Below are positions 1 through 10,536 of a stretch of 64,000 nucleotides of DNA, piece by piece (within the stretch, counting starts at the first letter, position 1; each line of letters starts with the position of its first letter). The notes beneath the pieces were generated by a model. That model had not been told where the DNA came from and made no database searches. It was given only the letters and a program-made list of their open reading frames with translations. Origin of the DNA: Anaeramoeba ignava. Lineage: Eukaryota; Metamonada; Anaeramoebidae. Location: positions 372,001 through 436,000 of the forward strand of contig JAPDFW010000067.1 in assembly GCA_028826165.1 (NCBI GenBank), in the 5' to 3' direction. Both the position numbers and the translations under genes were made by a program.

Positions 1-562
1 ATGATATTAAAAGAAGAATATATCTTCAAATTAAAGCATGGAAAAAATAGCCAAAAAAAATTGTTTTTGTTGAAAAAAAAATTAAAAAAAAAAATTGCAC
101 ATTCCTATAAAATTTTAATAAATTTTTTCAGTTATTTCGTGCTAACTTTTTCTGAGAATGCTGTTAGAATAAATATAAATGTTTCTTCTGTGTATTTCTA
201 TTTATAATTTTTGAAAAAAAATGAATAAGAAAAAATGAATAAAAAAAAAAAAAATTTAAAATGAAATTGATGATAATCTTTTCTCAATTTTTTGATAAAA
301 ATAAATTCACAATAGAAAAATCAATAAAAATAAAAGAAAATGACTGGGAAAAAATTTTTTGCTTTGGGGGAAGGCTTTTAAGAAAAAAAAATTTTTTTTG
401 AAAGAAATAGAAAGATTTTTTTTTATTATTAATTTTAAATAAAGAAAAAGAAAAAGGAAAAGAAAAGGAAATTAAAATGAAAAATAAAACATTTTTTTTT
501 GCTTATTTTTATTTTTTTATTTTTTTTTTCATTTTTTTTTTCATTTTTATTTTTATTATAAA
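1..562. other. AT-rich intergenic DNA upstream of Prp16
   Basis: I see no gene here. An open frame covers 1..207, but it is Lys/Phe/Leu-rich low complexity, matches nothing I recognise and has no splice or family signal. From about 395 the sequence is long A and T runs, and 480..560 is T-rich, just ahead of the first plausible ATG of the Prp16 gene at 563. It probably includes the Prp16 promoter and 5' leader. No TATA-like or other defined element can be told apart from the background composition. Confidence 0.5.
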
Positions 563-3500
563 ATGGAATTTTCTATTAATTCAGAAAGACTTGAAGAAAT
601 TATTGAAGATGACGGTGGTTTAATTTTACCTCAAAAGAAAATAAAAATATAAATGAAAAATATAAATGGAAATATAAATAAAAATATAAATGAAAATATA
701 AATAAAAATATAAATAAAAATATAAATGAAAATATAAATGAAAATTCAGATGAAAAGCATTCACATAAACATAGAGATGAAAAACATTCATATAGACATA
801 GAGATGAAAAATATTCATATAAACATAGAGATGAAAAATATTCATATAAACATAGAAATGAAAATAATGATATTTCTACCAACTCAAGAAAACATAAGAA
901 TTTATATTCAAATTCAAATGAAAAAAATTATAAAAATTATCCAAATTATTCATATTCAGATTCAAAATATTCAGATTCAAATGAAATAAATGAAAAATTA
1001 TCCAAATTATTCATATATTCAGATTCAAATTCAAAAATTCAAAATATTCAAAATATTCAAAATATTCAAATTATAAAAATGAAAAATTATTCAAATTATT
1101 CAAATTATTCAAATTCAAATAAAAAATGAAAAAAAATTATTCAAATGATTCAAACGAAACAAATGAAAAATCAAACAAAATTTCGAACACAAAAATATCG
1201 ACAAATTCAACCACCAACACACCTTTTCACACAGGAGGAGTTAATGAAAAACACTCCAACAAATAGAAGAAAGAAAAAAAGGAATGCAAAAGGAATCCAC
1301 TATTCAGAAATAAAAGAAAATCCAAAAAGAAAAAGAAAGCGGATGGGATATAAAAGACCCAAAATTAAAAACGAAAGTATCAGGAGAAGAACTAATAGAA
1401 ACACTTAAAAAAACATCATGGGATGGAAGAACACCACAAAGAAATAAAAACTCAGAATGGGATCCAACACCCCAAAGAAAACCATCTCAAACATTTGAAG
1501 CATATCGAACACCATTAGCAACGCCATCATACAAATACAACAAATGGTTCAGTCAAAACAAAGGCAACGTGAAAAAAACCACGAAGCCAAAGTTTCTCGA
1601 GAAAAAAGACGATGAAACTGACGAGGAGTTCGAAGAAAGATTGAAGGAATTTGAGGAAGCTGAGATCGATGTGGAGCGGAATTGGTACGATGCTGAAGAA
1701 TCAGGAGCTGTTGAATCAACTTCAAATACATTTTATGGAAAATTGGAAAAATTCGAATCTGTTGAACAATCTTTAGCTGTCAGACAAACACAAAAATTGA
1801 CAGCAAGACAAAACCAAATCAATCGAGAAAATGACAATTGGGAGGAAAACAGATTAATCACTAGTGGTGTTGTTGAAAGAACACAAAAGGAGGAAAACAC
1901 GCAAATAGAGCAGGATGAATCACGCATTAGCGTTATGGTTCATGATTTGAAACCGCCTTTTTTAGATGGAAGAATCGCATTTACAAAGCAAAAAGAACCT
2001 GTATTAACTGTTAGGGATCCTGGATCGGATCTTGCCAAATTTGCCAAAAAAGGAAGTAATTTATTAAGAGAAATGCGAAAGGAAAGAGAGAAAATGAAGT
2101 TTCGTCAACGGTTTTGGGAGATTGCTGGCTCCAAAATGGGAGATTCAATAGGAATCAAAGAAAAACCAAAGCTTCTTCAAGGAGACGAAAAATTTTCTTT
2201 GGAAAACGAAAATACAAATCCTCAAGAAAATACACAACCAACTAATCAAACAACCAACACTCCAGACAGCGAAGTTGTTGATTACAAAAAATCAAGTCAA
2301 TATGCGCATCATTTAAAAGAAAAAACTCAAGCAGTCAGTGAATTTTCACGCACTAAAACGCTCAAACAACAGCGAGAGTATCTTCCTATTTTCCATTGCA
2401 GAGAAAATTTGATGAAGGTTATTCGCGATAATTCCATCGTAATTGTTGTTGGACAAACAGGTTCAGGAAAAAGTCTGCGCAACTCAGCAACTGTTTATAC
2501 TCCAAACGGTCCAAAGCACAATGGGGATCTCAAGATTGGCGACTATGTTTGCACTCCAAATGGCAAAATTTCTAAAATACTGAATGTTTATCCACAGGGA
2601 AAAATTGATGTTTATAGAGTACACTTTGATTTGGATGAATTTGTGGATTGTAGTTTGGATCATTTGTGGTTTGTGAATGATAAAAAATCACAATCTAAAA
2701 AAGTTCTTTCTTGCAGTTATTTGATGAAAAATCTTTTTATTGATTCCGACGCAAATTTAAATCATAATAATGCAAATAGAAAATATAGATTTTCAATCGA
2801 TACCCCAGAATTTGTTCATTTTGCTTCCAAAAATGTTGGAATTGATCCTTATTTACTTGGCTTTTTATTATCTCAAAAATCTTCTGTTTCTGATCCACAA
2901 ACTTTTTCCAAATTTTTCCCAAATTATTCGCTTGAAGAAATCAACGAAATCAAACTTAATCTTGGGAAATACAATCTTCAAAAATATAAACAACGATAAA
3001 AAGTACTTTTATTCCAAATGATTATATTTATAATTCGAAAGAAAATCCGTATTAATATTCTGAACGGATTCCTTGATTTTTCAGGCAAAAATAAACATAT
3101 TTGATGGGAAATGTAACATTTATTTTGAATCAAGTTCATTGAAATTAATCAATTCAATTAAACTAATCGTTTATTCTCTTGGAGGAATTTGCAAAATTGA
3201 TGGAATATCAAGAAACAAATGGAGAACGAGAATTTATCATCAAAATTTGGAGCAATTCTTTTCAGACAATTCAAAGAAAACAGAAATCGAAAAATTTGGA
3301 AGTTATAAATTGGAAAAAAGAATAGTTAAAATTGAAAAAATAGGAGAGGATTTATGCCAATGTATTTATATTGATGACGAATCTCATCTTTATTTGACAG
3401 ATAATTTCACAATCACTCATAATACAACACAATTAACTCAATACTTACATGAAGAAGGATATACAAAAGGTGGGATTATTGGATGCACACAACCACGAAG

Positions 3501-6500
3501 AGTTGCTGCAGTATCAGTTGCGAAAAGAGTTAGTGAAGAAATGGGTTGTGAATTAGGAGATTTGGTTGGATATTCAATTAGATTTGAGGATTGTTCTACT
3601 AAGGATAAAACAATTATTAAATACATGACTGATGGTGGTGTTTTATTAAGAGAATCATTGCATCAATCAAATTTGGAACAATATAGTTGTGTTGTAATGG
3701 ATGAAGGTTTGTTTTCATTTCATTTCATTTCATTTCATGTTTTTGGAAAATTTTTATTAATTTAATTTTATTATTATATTTCTATTTTAGCTCATGAAAG
3801 ATCTCTTCATACAGATGTTTTATTTGGTATTTTGAAAAAAATTGTTTCTGCTCGTAGAGATATGAAATTAATTGTAACTTCAGCAACAATGGATGCTGAT
3901 AAATTTGCTTCATTCTTTGGAAATGCACCAATTTTCGAAATTCCTGGAAGAACATTTCCTGTTCAAGTAAGAAATTTATTCAAAAACAAAAACAACAAAA
4001 AACAAAATTTATTAAAACAAAAAACAAACTTTTTTTTAGATTCGATATTCAAAATATCCATTAGAAGATTATGTTGAAGCAGCTGTTAAGCAAACCATTG
4101 AAATACATTTATCAAAACCACCAGGAGATATATTAGTTTTTATGACTGGACAAGAAGATATTGAAACAACTTGTTATTGTATTTCTGATCGACTTAAAAA
4201 ATTAGGAGATGATGTTCTTCCACTTGCAATTTTACCAATATATTCTCAATTACCATCAGATCTTCAAGCAAGAATATTTGATAAAGCACCAAATAATGCT
4301 CGGAAATGTATTGTTGCTACTAATATTGCTGAAACTTCTTTAACTGTTGATGGTATTTTATATGTTGTTGATTGTGGTTATTCCAAATTAAAGGTATATA
4401 ATCCAAAAATTGGGATGGATGCTTTAACTGTTACACCAATATCTAAAGCAGCAGCAAATCAAAGATCAGGAAGAGCTGGGCGAACAGGACCTGGGACTGT
4501 AAAATTTATTTAAAATTTAATTTAAAATTTAATTTAAAATTTAATTTAAAATATAATTGAAATATTCCAAAAACATGAAATATAAAAATATAATTTAAAA
4601 TTTATTTAAAATTTATTTAAAATATTCCAAAAACATGAAATATAAAAATATAATTTAAAATTAATTTAAAATATATTTAAAATATAATTTAAAATTAATT
4701 TAAAATATATTTAAAATATAATTTAAAATTAATTTAAAAAATATATTTAAAATATAATTTAAAATTAAATTGAAATTTATTTAAAATATTCCAAAAACAT
4801 GAAATATAAAAATATAATTTAAAATTAAATTGAAATATTCCAAAAACATGAAATATAAAAATATAATTTAAAATTTAATTAAAATTTAATTGAAATATTC
4901 CAAAAACATGAAATATAAAAATATAATTAAAATATAATTGAAATATTCCAAAAACATGAAATATAAAAAAATATAATTGAAATTATAATTGAAATTATAA
5001 TTAAAATTTAATTTAAAATTAATTTGAAATTTAATTGAAATATTCCAAAAACATGAAATATAAAAATATAATTGAAATTATAATTAAAATTTATTTAAAA
5101 TTTATTTAAAAATATAATTGAAATATTCAAAAACATGAAATATAAAAATATAATTTAAAAAATTTAAAATTTAATTGAAATATTCCAAAAACATGAAATA
5201 TAAAAATATAATTAAAATATAATTGAAATATTCCAAAAACATGAAATATAAAAATATAATTGAAATTTAATTGAAATTATAATTAAAATATAATTTAAAA
5301 TTAATTTAAAATTTAATTGAAATATTCCAAAAACATGAAATATAAAAATATAATTGAAATTTAATTAAAATTTATTTAAAATTTATTAAAATTTATTTAA
5401 AATTTATTTTAAAATATAAAAAGTGCTTCCGACTTTATACATACAGACAATATTCAGAAGAACTCCTCGAAAATACAATTCCAGAAATTCAAAGAACAAA
5501 TCTTGGAAATGTTGTACTTTTATTAAAATCCTTAGAAATTGACGATCTACTAGAATTTGAATTTATGGATCCACCACCACATGACAACATGTTGAACTCA
5601 ATGTATCAACTTTGGATATTAGGAGCACTGGACAACACAGGAGATCTAACAGAACTTGGAGCAAAAATGGTAGAATTCCCATTGGATCCACCACTTTCAA
5701 AAATGTTAATTAAATCAGTCGAACTGGGATGTTCAGCAGAAATATTAACAATAGTTTCAATGCTTTCTGTTCCTTCAATTTTCTTCCGACCAAAAGATCG
5801 TGAAGATGAAAGTGATTCCAAAAGAGAAAAATTCTTCGTTCCAGAATCAGATCATCTGACGTTGCTGAATGTATATCAACAATGGAAAGCAAATCATTAT
5901 AGTTCTGATTGGGCAGCTGAACATTTTATTCATATCAAAGCACTTCGAAGAGTAAGAGAAGTTCGTTCACAACTACTTGAGATAATGAAGCAGCAAGAAA
6001 TCAAGTACATCTCATGCGAATCAAACTGGGATCTTGTTCGCAAATCGATTTGTTCCGCATTTTTTCATCACGCGTCAAAAATCAAAGGATTAGTTGAATA
6101 TGTTAATTTACGAACAGGCCTAACTTGCCACTTGCATCCCACAAGTTCTCTATACGGATCAGGTTTCACGCCTGACTACGTTGTGTACCACGAACTAGTC
6201 ATGACTACAAAAGAGTTTATGCAGTGCGTTACTGCTGTAGAGCCCGAATGGCTCGCTCAACTTGGTCCTATGTTTTTTTCTTTAAGACTCAATTTTGCAG
6301 ATCAATCTCTTAGAAAAAAAAACGAAAAACAAAAGCAGGATTTGCTTAATATGGAAAAGGAACTCTTGGAAAAACAAATCCAAAAAGATCGAGAAAAATG
6401 GAAGAGCAAAAAGAAGAAAATTAATTAATAGTAAAAAGAATAGTTTGAAACAATCTTATATTGGAACTCCAAGAAGAAAACCAAGAAGAATCGGTCTTTA

Positions 6501-6501
6501 A
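563..6501 (+). CDS. PRP16: Pre-mRNA-splicing ATP-dependent RNA helicase Prp16 (DEAH box, DHX38) with an intein in Walker A
   Basis: DEAH-box spliceosomal ATPase that remodels the catalytic spliceosome between the two steps of splicing. Exons are 563..3706, 3791..3966, 4040..4498 and 5424..6501, all with GT-AG introns. The first intron splits the Ala codon of the DEAH box. Helicase motifs run in order: QTGSGK (interrupted by an intein at 2472..3423) then [46 protein letters not shown] and [14 protein letters not shown]2/OB regions follow (e.g. [17 protein letters not shown]). Family choice rests on Prp16-specific text: the N-terminal [13 protein letters not shown], the KQREYLPIF linker and the C-terminal [11 protein letters not shown] ending. 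The extein comes to about 1300 residues, close to human DHX38. The N-terminus is Asn/Lys/Arg/Ser low complexity. Breaks: an in-frame stop at 650..652, slips near 1129 and 1311, three slips in the intein, and one near 6405..6425 that puts the conserved C-terminus in another frame. The start at 563 fits but is not proven. Confidence 0.93.
2472..3423 (+). other. Intein inserted between Lys and Thr of the Prp16 Walker A motif
   Basis: Self-splicing protein element. Removing it rejoins GQTGSGK directly to [13 protein letters not shown], exactly the Prp16 P-loop. Splicing blocks are visible. Block A is [13 protein letters not shown] followed by [15 protein letters not shown], with Ser as residue 1. 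Block B is [11 protein letters not shown], the TxxH motif as SLDH. Blocks F/G are [13 protein letters not shown], with penultimate His and terminal Asn, and the next extein residue is Thr. These residues suit a standard class 1 intein using Ser1 and Thr+1. Length is about 317 residues. The 952 nt are not a multiple of three: the reading frame changes near 2995, 3053 and 3090, inside the endonuclease part, while both splicing halves are each in one open frame. Walker A is a favoured intein site in archaeal and bacterial ATPases. Eukaryotic inteins are known in other proteins, including spliceosomal Prp8; I do not recall one in Prp16. Confidence 0.92.
2840..3290 (+). pseudogene. Degenerate LAGLIDADG homing-endonuclease domain inside the Prp16 intein
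   Basis: The middle of the intein has the layout of a two-motif LAGLIDADG endonuclease. Motif 1 is [13 protein letters not shown] (about 2844..2883) and motif 2 is [13 protein letters not shown] (about 3051..3089). Between them lies [14 protein letters not shown], the linker that usually precedes motif 2, and after it [13 protein letters not shown]. The catalytic Asp just before the final Gly of each motif is replaced: by Gln in motif 1 (LLSQK for the usual LLGDG) and by Ser in motif 2 (LDFSG for LDTDG). Three single-base frame changes also fall in this block. Both signs point to loss of DNA cutting, as expected for an intein that has become fixed. The replaced residues do not depend on resolving the frameshifts, because each motif is intact within its own frame. 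Confidence 0.75.
4499..5423 (+). repeat. Prp16 intron 3, 925 bp of composite AT tandem repeat
   Basis: Phase-0 intron (gtaaaattt to ataaaaag) between GRTGPGT and CFRLYT, i.e. straight after helicase motif VI. Apart from its ends it is a higher-order repeat. A core, ATTCCAAAAACATGAAATAT followed by AAAAATATAATT, occurs about eleven times and is separated by variable numbers of TTTAAAAT or TTGAAATT spacers. The two other introns of the gene are only 84 and 73 bp, so the length comes from repeat growth. No coding potential seen. Confidence 0.85.
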
Positions 6502-6626
6502 AAATAAAAATAAAAATTAAAAATAAAAATAAAATTAAAATTCGAAAATAAAAATAAAAAGAAATTAGAAAATAAATTGGAATGAATTTGAATTTAATTT
6601 TAAATTTTTTTTGTTATTTTTTTTAT

Positions 6627-7754
6627 TCAAAATATTTTTCTTATAAGTATAGTAGGTCCACTTTCATCATATTCTTCTTTTGTAATCCATACAGATTGGA
6701 AAGTAGAAAGTGATGCTAAAATTGAACCTCCAATCCATGATGAATATTTTCTATCTGGATCTGCAATAATTTTAATTTCCATTTTATCAGGAATAATTTG
6801 TTTAATTTCTTTTTCAAGTCTTTCTTTAAAATTTGGGAATAATGTTGTTCCTCCTGTTAATATAATATTATTGAAAAAATCTTTTCTTGATGAAATATCA
6901 CAATTCATAATTGAATTATAAATTAATTTATGAATTCCTTCTAAATCAATTCCAATTATTTTAGGTTCAAATAAACATTCACAACATTTGATTCTTTCAT
7001 TTGAAATACTGATAATATCTCCATTTTTTAATTCATAAGCTTCTTCTAATTCAGTTTCATTTTGATTTAATTCTTGTTGAAAATTAAGAGAACAATAACA
7101 TAATTTTTCTTTAATATCTCTTGCAATTTCAATATCACTTGATTTTTCAAATGAATAATCTTGTTTTTTAAGTAATTTAATCAAATAATTTGTTAAATCA
7201 TTTCCTCCAAATTGATATTGATCAATTATATTATAAATTTCATATCCTTCATAAATTGGTTCAGTAAAAGTAATTTCATGTCCAATTCCAAAAACAAATC
7301 CAGTTGTTCTTCCTGTTGAATATAATGTTAATATTCCTGAATTTCCAAGATAAAATGCTGGTGTATTAAATGTTTCAAACATGATTTGTTTTATTTTATC
7401 TTTAGAACTTTTTGGATTAAATGGAGAATCAGCTATTAAAACTGGATGTTCTTCAGGTGCAATTTTTAATTCATTATAAAAGATATGATGCCACATTTTT
7501 TCCATATTATCCCAATTTTCAATAATTCCTTTTTGAATTGGATAACTTAAATTTAATATTTCTTTATTTTCTTGTGCTTCATTTCCAATATATTGTGATT
7601 TAGATAAATTTATTAAATTCGATTCATTTATTAAATTCCCAATAATATTTCTTGTATTCTTTTTTGGTAAATCATCTCCAGCAAAACCTGATCTAATTTC
7701 AAATGAACCATTATCAATAACAATAGCTTGATAATCAATATCTTCTTCAATCAT
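6627..7754 (-). CDS. Divergent actin-family protein, copy 1 (open frame)
   Basis: An uninterrupted 375-residue product, the length of conventional actin, alignable end to end: IDNGSFEIRSGFAGDD (phosphate loop 1), [91 protein letters not shown] and a final RKIF. Nucleotide-site residues differ from actin. GIGHE replaces DSGDG (Asp154 to Gly, Asp157 to His), FYLGNSGIL replaces MYVAIQAVL (Gln137 to Ser), and ITFTEP replaces VTHTVP (His161 to Phe). Family knowledge says Gln137, Asp154 and His161 position the water for ATP hydrolysis, so this protein probably binds but does not hydrolyse ATP normally. It is the first of four tandem copies. Whether it polymerises, caps filaments or acts alone is unknown; a divergent Arp is the alternative name. 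Confidence 0.9.
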   Translation of the reverse strand: MIEEDIDYQAIVIDNGSFEIRSGFAGDDLPKKNTRNIIGNLINESNLINLSKSQYIGNEAQENKEILNLSYPIQKGIIENWDNMEKMWHHIFYNELKIAPEEHPVLIADSPFNPKSSKDKIKQIMFETFNTPAFYLGNSGILTLYSTGRTTGFVFGIGHEITFTEPIYEGYEIYNIIDQYQFGGNDLTNYLIKLLKKQDYSFEKSSDIEIARDIKEKLCYCSLNFQQELNQNETELEEAYELKNGDIISISNERIKCCECLFEPKIIGIDLEGIHKLIYNSIMNCDISSRKDFFNNIILTGGTTLFPNFKERLEKEIKQIIPDKMEIKIIADPDRKYSSWIGGSILASLSTFQSVWITKEEYDESGPTILIRKIF

Positions 7755-7861
7755 TTTATTTAAAAAAAAAATGAAAAAAATGAAAAATTATTTTTCTGAT
7801 TTTTTAAAAATGAAAAATAAATTTCTTCTCTTATTTTTTGATTTTTAAAAAAAAAAGTAAT

Positions 7862-9020
7862 TTAAAATAATCGACCACGAGTAATACTAGGTCCACTTTC
7901 ATCATATTCTTCTTTTGTAATCCATACATTTTCGAAAGTAGAAAGTGATGCTAAAATTGAACCTCCAATCCATGATGAATATTTTCTATCTGGATCTGCA
8001 ATAATTTTAATTTCCATTTTATCAGGAATAATTTGTTTAATTTCTTTTTCAAGTCTTTCTTTAAAATTTGGAAATAATGTTGTTCCTCCTGTTAATATAA
8101 TATTATTGAAAAAATCTTTTCTTGATGAAATATCACATTTCATAATTGAATTATAAATTAATTTATGAATTCCTTCTAAATCAATTCCAATTATTTTAGG
8201 TTCAAATAAACATTCACAACATTTGATTCTTTCGTTTGAAATACTGATAATATCTCCATTTTTTAATTCATAAGCTTCTTCTAATTCAGTTTCATTTTGA
8301 TTTTGGTTTTCAGTTTCATTTTGATTTAATTCTTGTTGAAAATTAAGAGAACAATAACATAATTTTTCTTTAATATCTCTTGCAATTTCAGTATCATTTG
8401 ATTTATCAAATGAATAATCTTGTTCTTTAAGTAATTTAATCAAATAATTTGTTAAATCATTTCCTCCAAATTGATATTGATCAATTATATTGTAAATTTC
8501 ATATCCTTCATAAATTGGTTCAGTAAAAGTAATTTCATGTCCAATTCCAAAAACAAATCCAGTTGTTCTTCCTGTTGAATATAATGTTAATATTCCTGAA
8601 TTTCCAAGATAAAATGCTGGTGTATTAAATGTTTCAAAACATGATTTGTTTTATTTTATCTTTTAGAATTTCTTGGATTAAATGGAGAATCAGCCATTAA
8701 AAGTGGATGTTCTTCAGGTGCAATTTTTAATTCATTATAAAAGATATGATGCCATATTTTTTCCATATTATCCCAATTTTCAATAATTCCTTTTTGAATT
8801 GGATAACTTAAATTTAATATTTCTTTATTTTCTTGTGCTTCATTTCCAATATATTGTGATTTAGATAAATTTATTAAATTCAATTGATTCATTTATTAAA
8901 TTTCCAATAATATTTCTTGTATTCTTTTTGGTAAATCATCTCCAGCAAAAACCTGATCTAATTTTCAAATGAACCATTATCAATAACAATAGCTTGATAA
9001 CCAATATCTTCTTCAATCAT
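7862..9020 (-). pseudogene. Divergent actin-family gene, copy 2, frame-broken
   Basis: Tandem paralogue of copy 1, nearly identical over long stretches. The C-terminal half is open (7862..8443 and somewhat upstream) and ends in SITRGRLF instead of TILIRKIF. Two zones break the frame: an extra A and an extra T near 8636..8665, and several slips at 8880..8960 in the N-terminal part; each is a one-base change against copy 1, mostly in a homopolymer. The ATG at 9018..9020 lines up with that of copy 1. It carries a short extra Asn/Gln/Glu/Thr insertion (NQNQNETE) also present in copy 3. It is either a real pseudogene or a gene with consensus errors; sequence alone does not decide. Confidence 0.8.
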
Positions 9021-9024
9021 TTTA

Positions 9025-9115
9025 TTTAAAAAAAAAATGAAAAAAATGAAAAAAATGAAAAAAATGAAAAATGAAAAATGAAAAAAATGAAAAAAATGAA
9101 AAAATATTTGAAAAG
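9025..9115. repeat. Short GAAAAAAT-type tandem repeat
   Basis: Repeats of ATGAAAAA with one- or two-base length changes, lying just upstream of the start of actin copy 2. A shorter version of the same run lies upstream of copies 1 and 4, so it was probably duplicated with the genes and then expanded here. Confidence 0.6.
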
Positions 9116-9153
9116 TCAATCATAATTCGAAAAAAAAAATAATTCAAAATAAT

Positions 9154-10414
9154 TCAAAATAATCCGCCATAACTCATCATATCCTCATCCTCACTTTCAC
9201 TATATAATTCTTTTGAAATCCACATATTTTGGAAAGTAGAAAGTGATGCTAAAATTGAACCTCCAATCCATGATGAATATTTTCTATTTGGATCTGCAAT
9301 AATTTTAACTTTCATTTTATCAGGAATAATTTGTTTGATTTCTTTTTCAAGTCTTTCTTTAAAATTTGGAAATAATGTTGTTCCTCCTGTTAATATAATA
9401 TTATTGAAAAAATCTTTTCTTGATGAAATATCACATTTCATAATTGAATTATAAATTAATTTATGAATTCCTTCTAAATCAATTCCAATTATTTTAGGTT
9501 CAAATAAACATTCACAACATTTAATTCTTTCGTTTGAAATATTGATAATATCTCCATTTTTTAATTCATAAATATCTTCTAATTCAGTTTCATTTTGATT
9601 TTGGTTTTCAGTTTCATTTTGATTTAATTCTTGTTGAAAATTAAGAGAACAATAACATAATTTTTCTTTAATATCTCTTGCAATTTCAGTATCATTTGAT
9701 TTATCAAATGAATAATCTTGTTCTTTAAGTAATTTAATCAAATAATTTGTTAAATCATTTCCTCCAAATTGATATTGATCAATTATATTTGAACTTTCAT
9801 ATCCTTCATAAATTGGTTCAGTAAAAGTAATTTCATGTCCAATTCCAAAAACAAATCCTGTTGTTCTTCCTGTTGAATATAATGTTAATATTCCTGAATT
9901 TGCAAGATAAAATCCTGAAACGTTAAATGTTTCAAACATGATTTCTTGTATTTTTTCTTTAGAACTTTTTGGATTAAATGGAGAATCAGCTATTAAAACT
10001 GGATGTTCTTCAGGTGCAATTTTCAGTTCATTATAAAAGATATGATGCCACATTTTTTCCATATTATCCCAATTTTCAATAATTCCTTTTTGAATTGGAT
10101 AACTTAAATTTAATATTTCTTTATTTTCTTGTGCTTCATTTCCAATATATTGTGATTTAGATAAATTTATTAAATTCGATTCATTTATTAAATTTCCAAT
10201 AATATTTCTTGTATTCTTTTTGGTAAATCATCTCCAGCAAAACCTGATCTTATTTCAAAATGAACCATTATCAATAACAATAGCTTTATAATTATTCTGA
10301 TTGGAAATGAATTGACTATTAGTCTCTGTCAATTTGTATGTAGAATCACCAAAAATACCATCAGAATCACTTGTAGAATTTTCAAAACCAAAACTGTCAA
10401 AAATCGTCAAACAT
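9154..10414 (-). pseudogene. Divergent actin-family gene, copy 3, with N-terminal extension
   Basis: The frame is open from 10062 to 9154 and runs further upstream through [11 protein letters not shown] and [12 protein letters not shown] missing T in the T-run at about 10215 and an extra A near 10257 break the first 50 or so codons. This copy differs from its neighbours at both ends. Upstream of IDNGSF, copies 1, 2 and 4 have MIEEDIDYQA; here a new segment of about 48 residues runs back to an ATG at 10412..10414 (with one slip), containing DSDGIFGDSTYKL and TETNSQFISNQNNYK. The C-terminus is SESEDEDMMSYGGLF instead of an actin-like RKCF ending. The hydrolysis-triad replacements of copy 1 are shared, so they predate the duplication. 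Confidence 0.72.
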
Positions 10415-10536
10415 TTATTTTTATTTAGAAGTAAATAAGAAAAATGAAAAAGAAAACGTCATTTAAAAATAAAAATATTTTTGCTTTTTAAAATTGAAAA
10501 AAGAAAAAAGAGAAAGAAAAATGGAAAAATTTTAAA

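Noticed and set aside
1-207. Small gene at the window start
   Set aside because: Lys/Phe-rich low complexity without family resemblance or conserved features; expected by chance in such AT-rich DNA.
3003-3084. Spliceosomal intron inside the intein
   Set aside because: A GT and a TTTTTCAG are present, but a stop precedes the donor in the upstream frame, and the interval encodes LAGLIDADG motif 2 and its leader, so it was coding.
2472-3423. Hedgehog/Hint domain rather than an intein
   Set aside because: The exact rejoining of Walker A, the terminal HN before Thr and the endonuclease remnant all point to an intein; Hedgehog-type Hint domains lie at protein C-termini.
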